Positions 11,127 to 20,111 of a DNA stretch of 64,000 nucleotides are shown piece by piece. The notes below the pieces were generated by a model. The model made no database searches, was not told the DNA's origin, and saw nothing but the letters and a program-made list of their open reading frames with translations. This DNA is from Betaproteobacteria bacterium (GTDB lineage Bacteria; Pseudomonadota; Gammaproteobacteria; Burkholderiales; Usitatibacteraceae). The position numbers were made by a program, and so were the translations under genes. Within the stretch, counting starts at the first letter, position 1. Each line of letters opens with the position of its first letter. The DNA is taken from assembly GCA_016709665.1 (NCBI GenBank), contig JADJMI010000004.1, positions 177,599 through 241,598 on the forward strand. Direction: 5' to 3'.

Positions 11127-12520
11127 GCCGCCGCCCTCCGGGACTGCGCGAGATCGGGCGCGAGGCCGGCGATGGAGCCCGCGCCCATCGTCACGACCAC
11201 GTCGCCGTCCCGCACGACCGCGCGCACGGCCGCCGCCATCTGCGCCGCGCTGTCGACGAAGACGGGGTCGATCTTGCCCGCGACCCGCAGCGCGCGGGCG
11301 AGCGTGCGGCCGTCGGCGGCCACGATGGGCGCCTCGCCCGCGGGATAGACGTCGGCCAGCACGAGCGCGTCGGCCGTCGAGAGCACCCGCACGAAATCCT
11401 CGAAGAGGTCGCGCGTGCGCGTGAAGCGGTGCGGCTGGAAGGCGAGCACGAGGCGGCGGCCGGGAAACGCGCCGCGCGCCGCCGCCAGCGTCGCCGCCAT
11501 CTCCGCGGGATGGTGGCCGTAGTCGTCCACGAGGGCGAACGACCCGCCGGAATCCAGCGCCACCTCGCCGTAGCGCTGGAAGCGCCGCCCGACGCCCGTG
11601 AACTGCGCGAGCGCCCGTGCGATGGCCGCGTCCGGCGCGCCGACCTCGCGGCCGACCGCGATGGCGGCGAGCGCGTTGAGGACGTTGTGCTCGCCCGGCA
11701 GGTTGAGCGTGACCTCGAGGGGCGACCCGCCGTTCACCGCCGTGAAGCGCATGCGCCCGTCGTCCCAGCGCACGTCCCGCGCCCGCAGGTCCGCGTCGGC
11801 CGAGCGGATGCCGTAGGTGATCAGGGGTCGGGAGATGTCCTTCAGGATCGCGCGGACGTTCTCGTCGTCGCGGCACACGACGGCGAGACCGTAGAACGGC
11901 AGGTGCCCCAGGAATTCCGCGAAGGCCCCCTTCAGGCGCTCGAAATCCTGGCCGTAGGTTTCCATGTGGTCGGCATCGATGTTGGTGACGACCGAGATCA
12001 CGGGCTGCAGGTAGAGGAACGAGGCGTCGGACTCGTCCGCCTCCGCCACCAGCAGCTCGCCCTTGCCCAGGCGCGCGTTGGTGCCGATGGAATTGAGTCG
12101 CCCGCCGATCACGACGGTCGGGTCGAGACCCGCCTCGACGAGGATGGCCGCCACGAGCGAGGTCGTGGTCGTCTTGCCGTGGGTGCCGGCCACCGCGATG
12201 CCCTGCTTGAACCGCATGAGCTCGGCCAGCATCATCGCGCGGGGCACGACCGGAACCCGGGCCTCGCGCGCGGCGACCACTTCCGGATTGTCCGGCTTCA
12301 CGGCGGAGGAGACCACGACGGCGTCCGCCCCGGCGATGCGGCTCGCGTCGTGCCCGATCTCCACGCGGATGCCGCGCTCGCGCAGGCGCCGCACGATGGG
12401 GCTCTCGGCGATGTCGGAGCCGCTCACGCGGTAGCCCAGGCTCGAGAGCACCTCGGCGATGCCGGACATGCCGGAGCCGCCGATGCCGACGAAGTGGATG
12501 TGGTTGATCTTGTGCTTCAC
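11123..12520 (-). CDS. murC: UDP-N-acetylmuramate--L-alanine ligase MurC
   Basis: Mur ligase that adds the first peptide residue, L-Ala, to UDP-MurNAc. It starts at a GTG (12520) whose GTGA overlaps the murG stop, and has 465 residues. The N-terminal Rossmann domain (HFVGIGGSGMSGIA, about 9-22) binds UDP. The ATP loop is GTHGKTTTT (112-120). The ADESDASF and LVDDYGHHP motifs are those of MurC rather than of MurD, MurE or MurF. It is coupled by overlap to both neighbours. Confidence 0.97.
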   Translation of the reverse strand: MKHKINHIHFVGIGGSGMSGIAEVLSSLGYRVSGSDIAESPIVRRLRERGIRVEIGHDASRIAGADAVVVSSAVKPDNPEVVAAREARVPVVPRAMMLAELMRFKQGIAVAGTHGKTTTTSLVAAILVEAGLDPTVVIGGRLNSIGTNARLGKGELLVAEADESDASFLYLQPVISVVTNIDADHMETYGQDFERLKGAFAEFLGHLPFYGLAVVCRDDENVRAILKDISRPLITYGIRSADADLRARDVRWDDGRMRFTAVNGGSPLEVTLNLPGEHNVLNALAAIAVGREVGAPDAAIARALAQFTGVGRRFQRYGEVALDSGGSFALVDDYGHHPAEMAATLAAARGAFPGRRLVLAFQPHRFTRTRDLFEDFVRVLSTADALVLADVYPAGEAPIVAADGRTLARALRVAGKIDPVFVDSAAQMAAAVRAVVRDGDVVVTMGAGSIAGLAPDLAQSRRAAA

Positions 12521-13620
12521 GCCAGGGACTCGCAAAGATCCGCGCAACGGGCGGTGGCGTCCGGGCGACCCAGGGCCCGGGCCTTCGCGGCCATCGCGAC
12601 CAGCTTCTCGCGCGTGAGCGAAGCCAGGAGCGAGGCGAGGCTCTCCGGCGTGGTCTCGAGCTGCGCGAGGCGGATGCCGGCCCCGTGGCGCTCGAGGAAC
12701 TTCGCGTTGCCCGCCTGCTCGTCCGCCACGAACCAGGGCAGGGGGAAGAGGATGGCGGGCACGCCGGCGGCCGCGATCTCCGCCACCGTGATGGCCCCGG
12801 CGCGGCACACGAAGACGTCGCACCACGCGTAGCGCGCGGCCATGTCGTCGATGAAGGCGACGGTTTGCGCGCGCACGCCGGCCTTCGCATAGGCGGCATC
12901 CAGCGCCGCGATGTTGCGATCGCCCGCCTGGTGCACGACCTCGGGTCGCGCCGCCTCCGGCATCGCGGCGAGCGCGGCGACGATGAGGTCGTTCAGGGTC
13001 TGGGCGCCGAGGCTGCCGCCGACGACGAGCAGGCGAAGCGGCCCGGTGCGGCCCGCGTAGCGCGCCTGCGGCGCCGCCACCTGCGCGATCGCCTCGCGCA
13101 CCGGGGTGCCCAGCCATTCGACGCGCTTCGGCCTCGGGAGGCGATCGCCGATCGCGTGCCCCGTGCGGGCCTCGAAAGCGCCTTCCATCCCGACGATCAC
13201 GCGGTCGGCCACCAGGGCCAGGGCGCGGTTGGTGAGCCCCGCGGTGGCGCCCGGCTCGTGCACGACGAGCGGCTTGCCCCAGAGCACGGCCATCATCCCG
13301 CCGGGAAAGGCGACGTAGCCGCCCATCGAGAGCACGACGTCGGGACGGACGCGAAAGAGGATGCGCGTCGCCTGCCAGAAAGCGACGAGCAGCCGCACCG
13401 GCAGCAGCAGCCACGCGAGCTTGCCCTTGCCGCGCACGCCGGACATCGCGACCGCGTGCATCGGGAATCCGGCCTCGGCGACGAGCTTGTTCTCCATGCC
13501 CGCCGGCGTGCCCATCCAGGCGACCTTCCAGCCGCGCCCCGCCATTTCCTTCGCGATCGCGATGCCGGGGAAGATGTGACCGCCCGTGCCGGCCGCCATG
13601 ACGAGCAGGGTGCGGCTCAC
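12517..13620 (-). CDS. murG: Lipid II synthase glycosyltransferase MurG
   Basis: Transfers GlcNAc from UDP-GlcNAc onto lipid I at the inner face of the membrane. GTG start at 13620 overlaps the ftsW stop (GTGA), giving 367 residues. The N-terminal glycine loop is MAAGTGGHIFPG (about 8-19). HEPGATAGLTNR and the C-terminal nucleotide region VVGGSLGAQTLND and RAGAITVAEIAAAGVPAILFPLP are typical GT28 signatures. In E. coli the second loop is usually HEQN; here it reads HEPG, a small departure that also occurs in betaproteobacteria. Confidence 0.97.
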   Translation of the reverse strand: MSRTLLVMAAGTGGHIFPGIAIAKEMAGRGWKVAWMGTPAGMENKLVAEAGFPMHAVAMSGVRGKGKLAWLLLPVRLLVAFWQATRILFRVRPDVVLSMGGYVAFPGGMMAVLWGKPLVVHEPGATAGLTNRALALVADRVIVGMEGAFEARTGHAIGDRLPRPKRVEWLGTPVREAIAQVAAPQARYAGRTGPLRLLVVGGSLGAQTLNDLIVAALAAMPEAARPEVVHQAGDRNIAALDAAYAKAGVRAQTVAFIDDMAARYAWCDVFVCRAGAITVAEIAAAGVPAILFPLPWFVADEQAGNAKFLERHGAGIRLAQLETTPESLASLLASLTREKLVAMAAKARALGRPDATARCADLCESLA

Positions 13621-14768
13621 AGCGAGCCTCCCTTCATCAGGTAGCGGTTCTCGAAGTCGATGCGCAGCAGGATCGCGACGGCCACGCAGTTCATCACGAT
13701 GCCGGTGCCGCCGAAGGACAGGAACGGCAGCGTGAGGCCCTTGGTGGGCAGCAGCCCCATGTTCACGCCCATGTTGATGAAGGCCTGGGCGGAGATCCAG
13801 ATGCCGATGCCCTGCGCGACGAGCGCGGCGTAGTAGCGCTCCAGGCTCGTGGCCTGGCGGCCCACGGCGAAGGCGCGCACGACGAGGAAGAGGAACAGGG
13901 TGATCACGGCGGCCACGCCGACGAAGCCCAGCTCCTCGGCGATCACGGCCATGAGGAAGTCCGTGTGCGCCTCGGGCAGGTAGAAGAGCTTCTCGACGGA
14001 AGCGCCCAGGCCGACGCCCAGCCATTCCCCGCGCCCGAAGGCGATGAGCGAATGCGAGAGCTGGTAGCCCTTGCCGTAGGCGTCGGCCCACGGGTCCATG
14101 AAGCCCAGGATGCGCTGCAGGCGGTAGGGCGAGGAGACGATGAGCACCACGAACGCCCCGGCCAGCAGGATGGCGAGGCCCACGAAGAGGCGCCAGTTGA
14201 GCCCGCCCAGGAAGAGGATGCCCATCGCGATGGTCGTCACGACCACGAGCGCGCCGAAGTCGGGCTCGCGAAGCAGCAGTCCCGCCACCATGAACATCAC
14301 CGCGAACATCGGCAGGAAGCCCTTGCGGAAATCGTGCATGAAGGCGGCCTTGCGCACGGTGTAATCCGCGGCGTAGAGCACGACCAGGAGCTTCATCACC
14401 TCGGACGGCTGGAAGGTCGCGGGCCCCAGCGGGATCCAGCGGCGCGCCCCGTTCACCTCGCGGCCGAGGCCCGGAATGAGCACCAGCACGAGCAGTCCCA
14501 CGCCCGCCATGAAGAGGAAGGGCGAGGCGCGCTGCCACACCTGCACGGGCACCTTGAAGGCGAGGAAGGCCGCCGCGACGCCGAGCGCGAGGTAGATGCC
14601 GTGGCGCGACAGGAAATAGTGCGAGCGGAATCCCGTGAAGCGCTCCGCCTCGGCCATCGTGATCGAGGCCGAATACACCATCACCAGGCCGAACGCCGCC
14701 AGCAGCAAGGCGCTCCAGAGCAGGCCCATGTCGAGGGCCGTGTCGCGGCGGGCGGGGTTGTAGAGCAT
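13617..14768 (-). CDS. ftsW: Septal peptidoglycan polymerase FtsW (SEDS family)
   Basis: A ten-helix SEDS glycosyltransferase that polymerises lipid II at the septum with FtsI. The start at 14768 shares one base with the murD stop (TGATG), giving 383 residues. Recognisable SEDS segments are the first helix ending VMVYSAS, the extracellular loop GREVNGARRWIPLGPATFQPSE, the catalytic-loop region with PEAHTDFLMAVIAEELGF, and the C-terminal LPFLSFGGTGIVMN. Confidence 0.97.
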   Translation of the reverse strand: MLYNPARRDTALDMGLLWSALLLAAFGLVMVYSASITMAEAERFTGFRSHYFLSRHGIYLALGVAAAFLAFKVPVQVWQRASPFLFMAGVGLLVLVLIPGLGREVNGARRWIPLGPATFQPSEVMKLLVVLYAADYTVRKAAFMHDFRKGFLPMFAVMFMVAGLLLREPDFGALVVVTTIAMGILFLGGLNWRLFVGLAILLAGAFVVLIVSSPYRLQRILGFMDPWADAYGKGYQLSHSLIAFGRGEWLGVGLGASVEKLFYLPEAHTDFLMAVIAEELGFVGVAAVITLFLFLVVRAFAVGRQATSLERYYAALVAQGIGIWISAQAFINMGVNMGLLPTKGLTLPFLSFGGTGIVMNCVAVAILLRIDFENRYLMKGGSL

Positions 14769-16165
14769 CAGCCCTCCGCGCGCCGGGCCAGGGCCCGGGC
14801 GGCGGCGGCGAAGACGCGGCCGCGCTCGGCGTAGTTGGCGAACATGTCGAGGCTCGCGCAGGCCGGCGAGAGCAGCACCGCGTCGCCGGCCACCGCGAGC
14901 GCGAAGGCGGCCTCGACCGCGGCGTCCATCGTCTCGGCGCGCACGACCGGCACGCCGGCCCCGGCGAGCGCGTGCGCGAGAATCGGCGCGTCGCGGCCGA
15001 TGAGCACGACGGCCCGGGCCTTCGCCTTCACGGCGGGCACGAGCGGCGCGAAGTCCTGCCCCTTGCCGTCGCCGCCGGCGATGAGCACGGCCGGCGTCCC
15101 GAGCCCCTCCAGCGCGGCCACCGTGGCGCCCACGTTCGTGCCCTTGGAATCGTCGAGGAAGACGACGCCCCCCGATTCGGCCACGCGCTCGACGCGGTGC
15201 GGCAGGCCGCGGAATTCGCGGATCGCGCGGGCGAGGGGCTCGCGCGGCATTCCCGCGCAGCGGCACAGCGCGTGCGCGGCCAGCGCGTTGGCGGCGTTGT
15301 GCAGGCCCGGCAGGGGCAGCTCGTCGAGGGAGGCGATCGGCTCGCGCCCCTCGACGAGTTGCCCCTGCGCGAGGCCCCAGTCGCGCTCGCCGCGCGGCTC
15401 GTCGAGGCCGAAGGTCACGGTGTCGCCGCCGGCCATGCCCCGGCTCCACGCGTCGTCGCGGTTCAGTACCCGCGTGCCGCAGTGACGGAAGATGCGGGCC
15501 TTGGCGGCGGCGTAGTTCGGCATCGAGCCATAGCGGTCGAGGTGATCCTGCGTGAGGTTCAGCATCGTCCCGGACGCGAGCGACAGGCTCGCGGTCGTCT
15601 CGAGCTGGTAGCTCGAGAGCTCGATCACGTAGCACTCGGGGTGGCCCTGCGTCTCGGCCTCGAGCAGGGCTTCGAGCACGGGCCGGCCGATGTTGCCGGC
15701 CACGACGGTGCGCCGCCCCGCCGCGCGCGCCATCGCGCCCGCGAGGGCCGTCACCGTGCTCTTGCCGTTCGTGCCCGTCACGCCGATCACCGTGGCGCCG
15801 GGCGCCTGGCGGGCCACTTCGCGCCCGAAGATCTCGATGTCGCCGACGATCTCGATGGCGCGGGCCGCGGCTTCGCGCAGGATCGGCTCGCCGAGCGCAA
15901 CGCCCGGACTCGCAGCGATCGCGTCCACGCCTTCCAGGCTCTGCGCTCGGAAGGGGCCGAGGTCGGCCTCGAGGCCGGGGACGGCCTCGCGCGCCGCCGC
16001 CAGGCCGGGCGGCGCGGCGCGCGTGTCGGCGGCGCTGAGGCGCGCGCCCTTCGACGCGAGGTAGCGGATGCACGAGACGCCCGTGTCGCCGAGCCCCAGG
16101 ATGAGAACGTGCCTGCCGTGCCAGTCGCCATCTCGCCCTCCCGTCGTGTCGGTCGCGTGTCCCAT
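14768..16165 (-). CDS. murD: UDP-N-acetylmuramoylalanine--D-glutamate ligase MurD
   Basis: Mur ligase adding D-Glu. Start ATG at 16165, eight bases after the mraY stop, giving 465 residues. The UDP-binding N-terminus has LILGLGDTGVSCIRYL, the ATP loop is GTNGKST (131-137), and the central domain has ELSSYQLETT and NLTQDHLDRY, all MurD-type. The carbamylated-lysine and magnesium region and the C-terminal domain (FLDDSKGTNVGAT) are intact. Confidence 0.97.
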   Translation of the reverse strand: MGHATDTTGGRDGDWHGRHVLILGLGDTGVSCIRYLASKGARLSAADTRAAPPGLAAAREAVPGLEADLGPFRAQSLEGVDAIAASPGVALGEPILREAAARAIEIVGDIEIFGREVARQAPGATVIGVTGTNGKSTVTALAGAMARAAGRRTVVAGNIGRPVLEALLEAETQGHPECYVIELSSYQLETTASLSLASGTMLNLTQDHLDRYGSMPNYAAAKARIFRHCGTRVLNRDDAWSRGMAGGDTVTFGLDEPRGERDWGLAQGQLVEGREPIASLDELPLPGLHNAANALAAHALCRCAGMPREPLARAIREFRGLPHRVERVAESGGVVFLDDSKGTNVGATVAALEGLGTPAVLIAGGDGKGQDFAPLVPAVKAKARAVVLIGRDAPILAHALAGAGVPVVRAETMDAAVEAAFALAVAGDAVLLSPACASLDMFANYAERGRVFAAAARALARRAEG

Positions 16166-16173
16166 CGATCGCC

Positions 16174-17259
16174 CTAGCGCAGCTTCAGCGTCGAGAGCCC
16201 GAAGAGAACGAGCATCATCGTGATGATCCAGAAGCGCACGACGACCTGGTTCTCCTTCCAGCCCTTCAATTCGTAGTGGTGGTGCAGCGGCGCCATGCGG
16301 AAGACGCGCTTGCCGGTGAGCTTGAAGCTCGCCACCTGGATCACCACGGAGAGCGTCTCGACCACGAACACCCCGCCCATGATGAAGAGCACGATCTCCT
16401 GGCGGACCACGATCGCCACCACGCCGAGCGCGGCGCCCAGCGCGAGCGCGCCCACGTCGCCCATGAAGACCTCGGCCGGGTACGCGTTGAACCAGAGGAA
16501 CGCGAGCCCGGCACCGGCGATGGCGGCGCAGAAGACGGCCAGCTCCCCGGCGCCCGAGATGAACGGGAAGCCCAGGTACTTCGAGAACACCGCGTTGCCG
16601 GTCACGTAGGCGAAGACCGCGAGGGCCGCGGCGATCATCACCGTGGGCATGATCGCGAGGCCGTCCAGGCCGTCGGTGAGGTTCACCGCGTTCGAGGTGC
16701 CCACGACGACGAAATAGCCCAGGATCACGAAGCCGAGCGTGCCGAGCGGGATGGCCACGGTCTTGAAGAAGGGAACCAGCAGCTCCGTCTGCGCCGGCAG
16801 CTTCGCGCTCCACGCGAGCGCGGAGACCGCGATGGCCGCGATCACGGATTGCCAGAAGAACTTGGCGCGCGCCGAAAGGCCCTTGGGGTTGCGGTGCACG
16901 ACCTTGCGCCAGTCGTCGATCCAGCCCACCGCGCCGAAGCCGAGCGTCGTCGCGAGGCAGATCCACACGTAGCGGTTCTCGAGGTCCGCCCACAGGAGCG
17001 TGGTCACCGCGACCGAGACGAGGATCAGCGCGCCGCCCATCGTCGGCGTGCCGGACTTCACCAGGTGCGTCTGGGGACCGTCGTCGCGCACGGACTGGCC
17101 GATCTTGTAGGCCGTGAGCTTGCGGATCATGGCCGGGCCCACCAGGAACGAGATGAGGAGCGCCGTCATCGCCGCGAGCACCGTGCGCAGCGTGATGTAG
17201 CCGAAGACGTTGAAGGCCCGGACGTCTCCCGAGAGCCATTGGGCCAGTTCAAGCAGCAT
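16174..17259 (-). CDS. mraY: Phospho-N-acetylmuramoyl-pentapeptide transferase MraY
   Basis: A ten-helix inner-membrane enzyme forming lipid I from UDP-MurNAc-pentapeptide and undecaprenyl phosphate. I chose the ATG at 17259, which overlaps murF by 11 bases and gives the standard 361 residues beginning MLLELAQWL. An upstream in-frame start at 17286 would add residues not seen in the family. Catalytic loops include GTPTMGG, the NAVNLTDGLDGLA aspartate cluster, and the C-terminal MAPLHHHYELKGW histidine motif. Confidence 0.96.
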   Translation of the reverse strand: MLLELAQWLSGDVRAFNVFGYITLRTVLAAMTALLISFLVGPAMIRKLTAYKIGQSVRDDGPQTHLVKSGTPTMGGALILVSVAVTTLLWADLENRYVWICLATTLGFGAVGWIDDWRKVVHRNPKGLSARAKFFWQSVIAAIAVSALAWSAKLPAQTELLVPFFKTVAIPLGTLGFVILGYFVVVGTSNAVNLTDGLDGLAIMPTVMIAAALAVFAYVTGNAVFSKYLGFPFISGAGELAVFCAAIAGAGLAFLWFNAYPAEVFMGDVGALALGAALGVVAIVVRQEIVLFIMGGVFVVETLSVVIQVASFKLTGKRVFRMAPLHHHYELKGWKENQVVVRFWIITMMLVLFGLSTLKLR

Positions 17260-18640
17260 GTCCGCTCCCGCCGGGCGCGAGCGCATCCGCGACCCGCTCC
17301 ATGCGCATCGCGCGCGATCCCTTCACCAGAACCGTCGCGCCCGCGAGCGATTCCGCCCGCGCCGCGGCGATCACCGCTTCGATGCCTTCCAGGTGGCGTG
17401 CGCCGTCGCCGAACGCCTTTACGGCATGGCGGCTGAGGGGTCCCGTGGCGAGGAGGGCCTCGACGCCCGATTCCTTCGCGAAGGCTCCCACCTCGGCATG
17501 CAGCTGCGGGGCCGCATCGCCCAGCTCGCCCATGTCGCCCATCACCAGGACGCGGCGGCCGGCCTGGGCGGCGAGCACTCGGATGGCTGCCTTCATCGAA
17601 TCGGGATTGGCGTTGTACGTGTCGTCGATCACGAGGGACCCGCCCTCGGCGTGGCGCCGCTCGAGGCGCCCCGGCGTGCCGGCGTAGGCGGCGAGGCCCG
17701 CCTGGATGGCGCCCGGCGGCACCTCGAGCGCGAACGCGGCCGCGCAGGCGGCGATGGCATTCATCGCGTTGTGCTCGCCCGGCACGCGCAGCGTCACCGC
17801 GAAGGCATCGCCGGGCGTGACGAGGCGCAACTGCCCGTCCCCGAGCCGGCCGCGCACGTCGGCAGCGTCCGAGAAGCCGAAGGTCACGATGCGGCGCCCG
17901 GCATTGAGGGCCTTCCAGGTGCCCGCGAAAGCGTCGTCCTCGTTCACGAGCGCGACGCCGCCGGGGCGCAACCCGGCGTAGATCTCGCCCTTGGCCCGCG
18001 CGATCGCCTCGACGGTGCCGAGCAGGCCCACGTGCGCGCGCTGCGCGTTGTTCACGAGCGCGACGCCGGGCGCGGCCAGCCGCGTGAGGTAATCGATCTC
18101 GCCGGCGTGGTTCATGCCCATCTCGAAGACGCCGTAGCGATGCCGCTCGCGAAGGCGCAGCAGCATGAGCGGCAGCCCGATGTCGTTGTTGAGGTTGCCC
18201 TCGGTCGCGAGAACCGCGTCGCGTCCGCCGCAATGGGCCGCGAGGATCGACGCCAGCATCTCCTTCACGGTCGTCTTGCCGTTGCTGCCCGTGAGGGCGA
18301 GCACCGGCAGCGCGAACCGCTGGCGCCAGGCGGCCGCGAGGCGCCCCAGGCCCCGGCGCGTGTCCGTCACGATCACCTGCGGCACCTCGCCGGCCGCGCC
18401 GACGCGCCGCGAGACGAGGGCGGCGACGGCGCCGCGCCCGATCGCCTGCGCGACGAAGTCATGCCCGTCGTGGTTCTCGCCCACGAGCGCGACGAACAGC
18501 TCGCCCGGATTCAGCGCGCGGCTGTCGGTGGTGACGCCGCTGAAGGCGACGCGCCCGCCCTCGGCCACGCCGCCGGCCGCCCGGGCCGCCTCGTGCAGGT
18601 CCATCATGTCCGCCGCGCCCATGGGCTCGCGTCCGTTCAT
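17249..18640 (-). CDS. murF: UDP-MurNAc-tripeptide--D-Ala-D-Ala ligase MurF
   Basis: Adds the D-Ala-D-Ala dipeptide to complete the UDP-MurNAc pentapeptide. ATG at 18640 overlaps the murE stop (ATGA), giving 463 residues. N-terminal FSGVTTDSRALNPGELFVAL binds UDP, the ATP loop is GSNGKTT (118-124), and EMGMNHAGEI and the C-terminal VIDDTYNANPDSM are MurF hallmarks. The substrate dipeptide comes from Ddl in the same operon. Confidence 0.97.
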   Translation of the reverse strand: MNGREPMGAADMMDLHEAARAAGGVAEGGRVAFSGVTTDSRALNPGELFVALVGENHDGHDFVAQAIGRGAVAALVSRRVGAAGEVPQVIVTDTRRGLGRLAAAWRQRFALPVLALTGSNGKTTVKEMLASILAAHCGGRDAVLATEGNLNNDIGLPLMLLRLRERHRYGVFEMGMNHAGEIDYLTRLAAPGVALVNNAQRAHVGLLGTVEAIARAKGEIYAGLRPGGVALVNEDDAFAGTWKALNAGRRIVTFGFSDAADVRGRLGDGQLRLVTPGDAFAVTLRVPGEHNAMNAIAACAAAFALEVPPGAIQAGLAAYAGTPGRLERRHAEGGSLVIDDTYNANPDSMKAAIRVLAAQAGRRVLVMGDMGELGDAAPQLHAEVGAFAKESGVEALLATGPLSRHAVKAFGDGARHLEGIEAVIAAARAESLAGATVLVKGSRAMRMERVADALAPGGSGHAA

Positions 18641-20106
18641 CGCGGGGACGCCTCCAGCGCGGCGAGGGCGACTTCGCGGTCGCTGAAGGGATGGCGCACG
18701 CCCGCGATCTCCTGGTACGTCTCGTGGCCCTTGCCCGCGACGAGCACGATGTCCCCGGGACGCGCCTGGTGCACGGCGGTGAAGATCGCGACCTGGCGGT
18801 CGAGGATCGCCTCGACCCCGGGACCCGCGCCCGCGAGCACCTGGTCCACGATGGCGCGCGGGTCCTCGCCCCGGGGGTTGTCGCTCGTCACGATGACGTG
18901 GTCCGCGAGGCGCGCGGCCGCCTCGCCCATGATCGGCCGCTTGCCCGGATCGCGATCGCCCCCGCAACCGAAGACGCAGGAGAGTCGATGCCCGGCCGCG
19001 ACGGCCGGCCGCAGCGCCTCGATCGCCTTCTCGAGGGCGTCCGGCGTGTGCGCGTAGTCGACGACCACGAGCGGGCCACGCCCCGCGCCGACGCGTTCGA
19101 GCCGCCCGGGCACCGGCGTGAGTCTCGCGACGGCCGCGAGCGCCTCGCCGAAGCCCACGCCGCTCGCCACGAGCACCCCGATCACCGCGAGCAGGTTGGC
19201 GGCGTTGAAGGTGCCCAGCACGGGGGCGACGACCTCGCCCTCGCCCCACGGGCTCGTGACGGGGAACCGGAGCCCGGCGTCGCTCTGGACGATGCGGCCG
19301 GCGCGCAGCTCGCCGTGCGCGAGCCCGTAGCCCGTGACGGCGACCGGCGTGCCGCGAAGCCGCGCCGAGAAGGCCCGGCCGGTCGCGTCGTCCTCGTTCA
19401 CCACGGCGTGCTCGAGGCCCCTCGATTCGAAGAGCCGGTACTTGGCCGCGGCGTACGCTTCCATCGTGCCGTGGTAGTCGAGGTGGTCGCGCGTGAGGTT
19501 GGTGAAGACGCCCACGTCGAACTTCACGCCGGCGGTGCGCCCCTGGTCGAGGCCGTGGCTCGAGACTTCCATCGCCACCGCGCGGGCGCCCCGGCGCAGG
19601 TAGTCGGCCATCTCCTTCTGCAGCACGACCGCGTCGGGCGTGGTGTTGCGCGCCTCGGCGCGCTCGCCCACCAGGCCGTTGCCGAGCGTGCCGATGACGG
19701 CGGCGCGCCGGCCGAGCCCGTCGAGCGCCTGCGCGACCCACTGGCTCACCGAGGTCTTGCCGTTCGTGCCGGTGACGCCGACCATCCAGAGCTTCGCGCT
19801 CGGGTCGCCATGCACGCAGCCGGCGATCTCGCTGGCGCGTTCGCGAAGGCCGTCGATCGCCAGTTGCGGCACGTCCCAGCGCTCGTCCCACCGGAAGCCG
19901 GCCCGTTCCCAGATGACGGCGGCGGCGCCGCGGGTCACGGCGTCGGCGATGAAGTCGCGACCGTCGCGCGCGCTGCCCGGGTACGCGAGGAACACCGAGC
20001 CGCGCTTCACCTGGCGCGAGTCGGTGGTGAGGTCCGCGAGCGGGACGCCCAGCTGCGCGAGGCGGTCCTCGAGGCCGGCGACGGGCGGGCGCGCGGCGGG
20101 GCTCAT
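18637..20106 (-). CDS. murE: UDP-MurNAc-L-Ala-D-Glu--meso-diaminopimelate ligase MurE
   Basis: Mur ligase adding the third stem residue. The DNPR motif (409-412) is the meso-diaminopimelate recognition signature, so the wall is of the ordinary Gram-negative type. The ATP loop is GTNGKTS (113-119). I chose ATG 20106 (489 residues) over the GTG at 20115 that overlaps the ftsI stop, because GAAGGG sits eight bases before the ATG but abuts the GTG. DHLDYHGTMEAYAAAK is the magnesium and lysine region. Confidence 0.96.
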   Translation of the reverse strand: MSPAARPPVAGLEDRLAQLGVPLADLTTDSRQVKRGSVFLAYPGSARDGRDFIADAVTRGAAAVIWERAGFRWDERWDVPQLAIDGLRERASEIAGCVHGDPSAKLWMVGVTGTNGKTSVSQWVAQALDGLGRRAAVIGTLGNGLVGERAEARNTTPDAVVLQKEMADYLRRGARAVAMEVSSHGLDQGRTAGVKFDVGVFTNLTRDHLDYHGTMEAYAAAKYRLFESRGLEHAVVNEDDATGRAFSARLRGTPVAVTGYGLAHGELRAGRIVQSDAGLRFPVTSPWGEGEVVAPVLGTFNAANLLAVIGVLVASGVGFGEALAAVARLTPVPGRLERVGAGRGPLVVVDYAHTPDALEKAIEALRPAVAAGHRLSCVFGCGGDRDPGKRPIMGEAAARLADHVIVTSDNPRGEDPRAIVDQVLAGAGPGVEAILDRQVAIFTAVHQARPGDIVLVAGKGHETYQEIAGVRHPFSDREVALAALEASPR

Positions 20107-20111
20107 CGCGA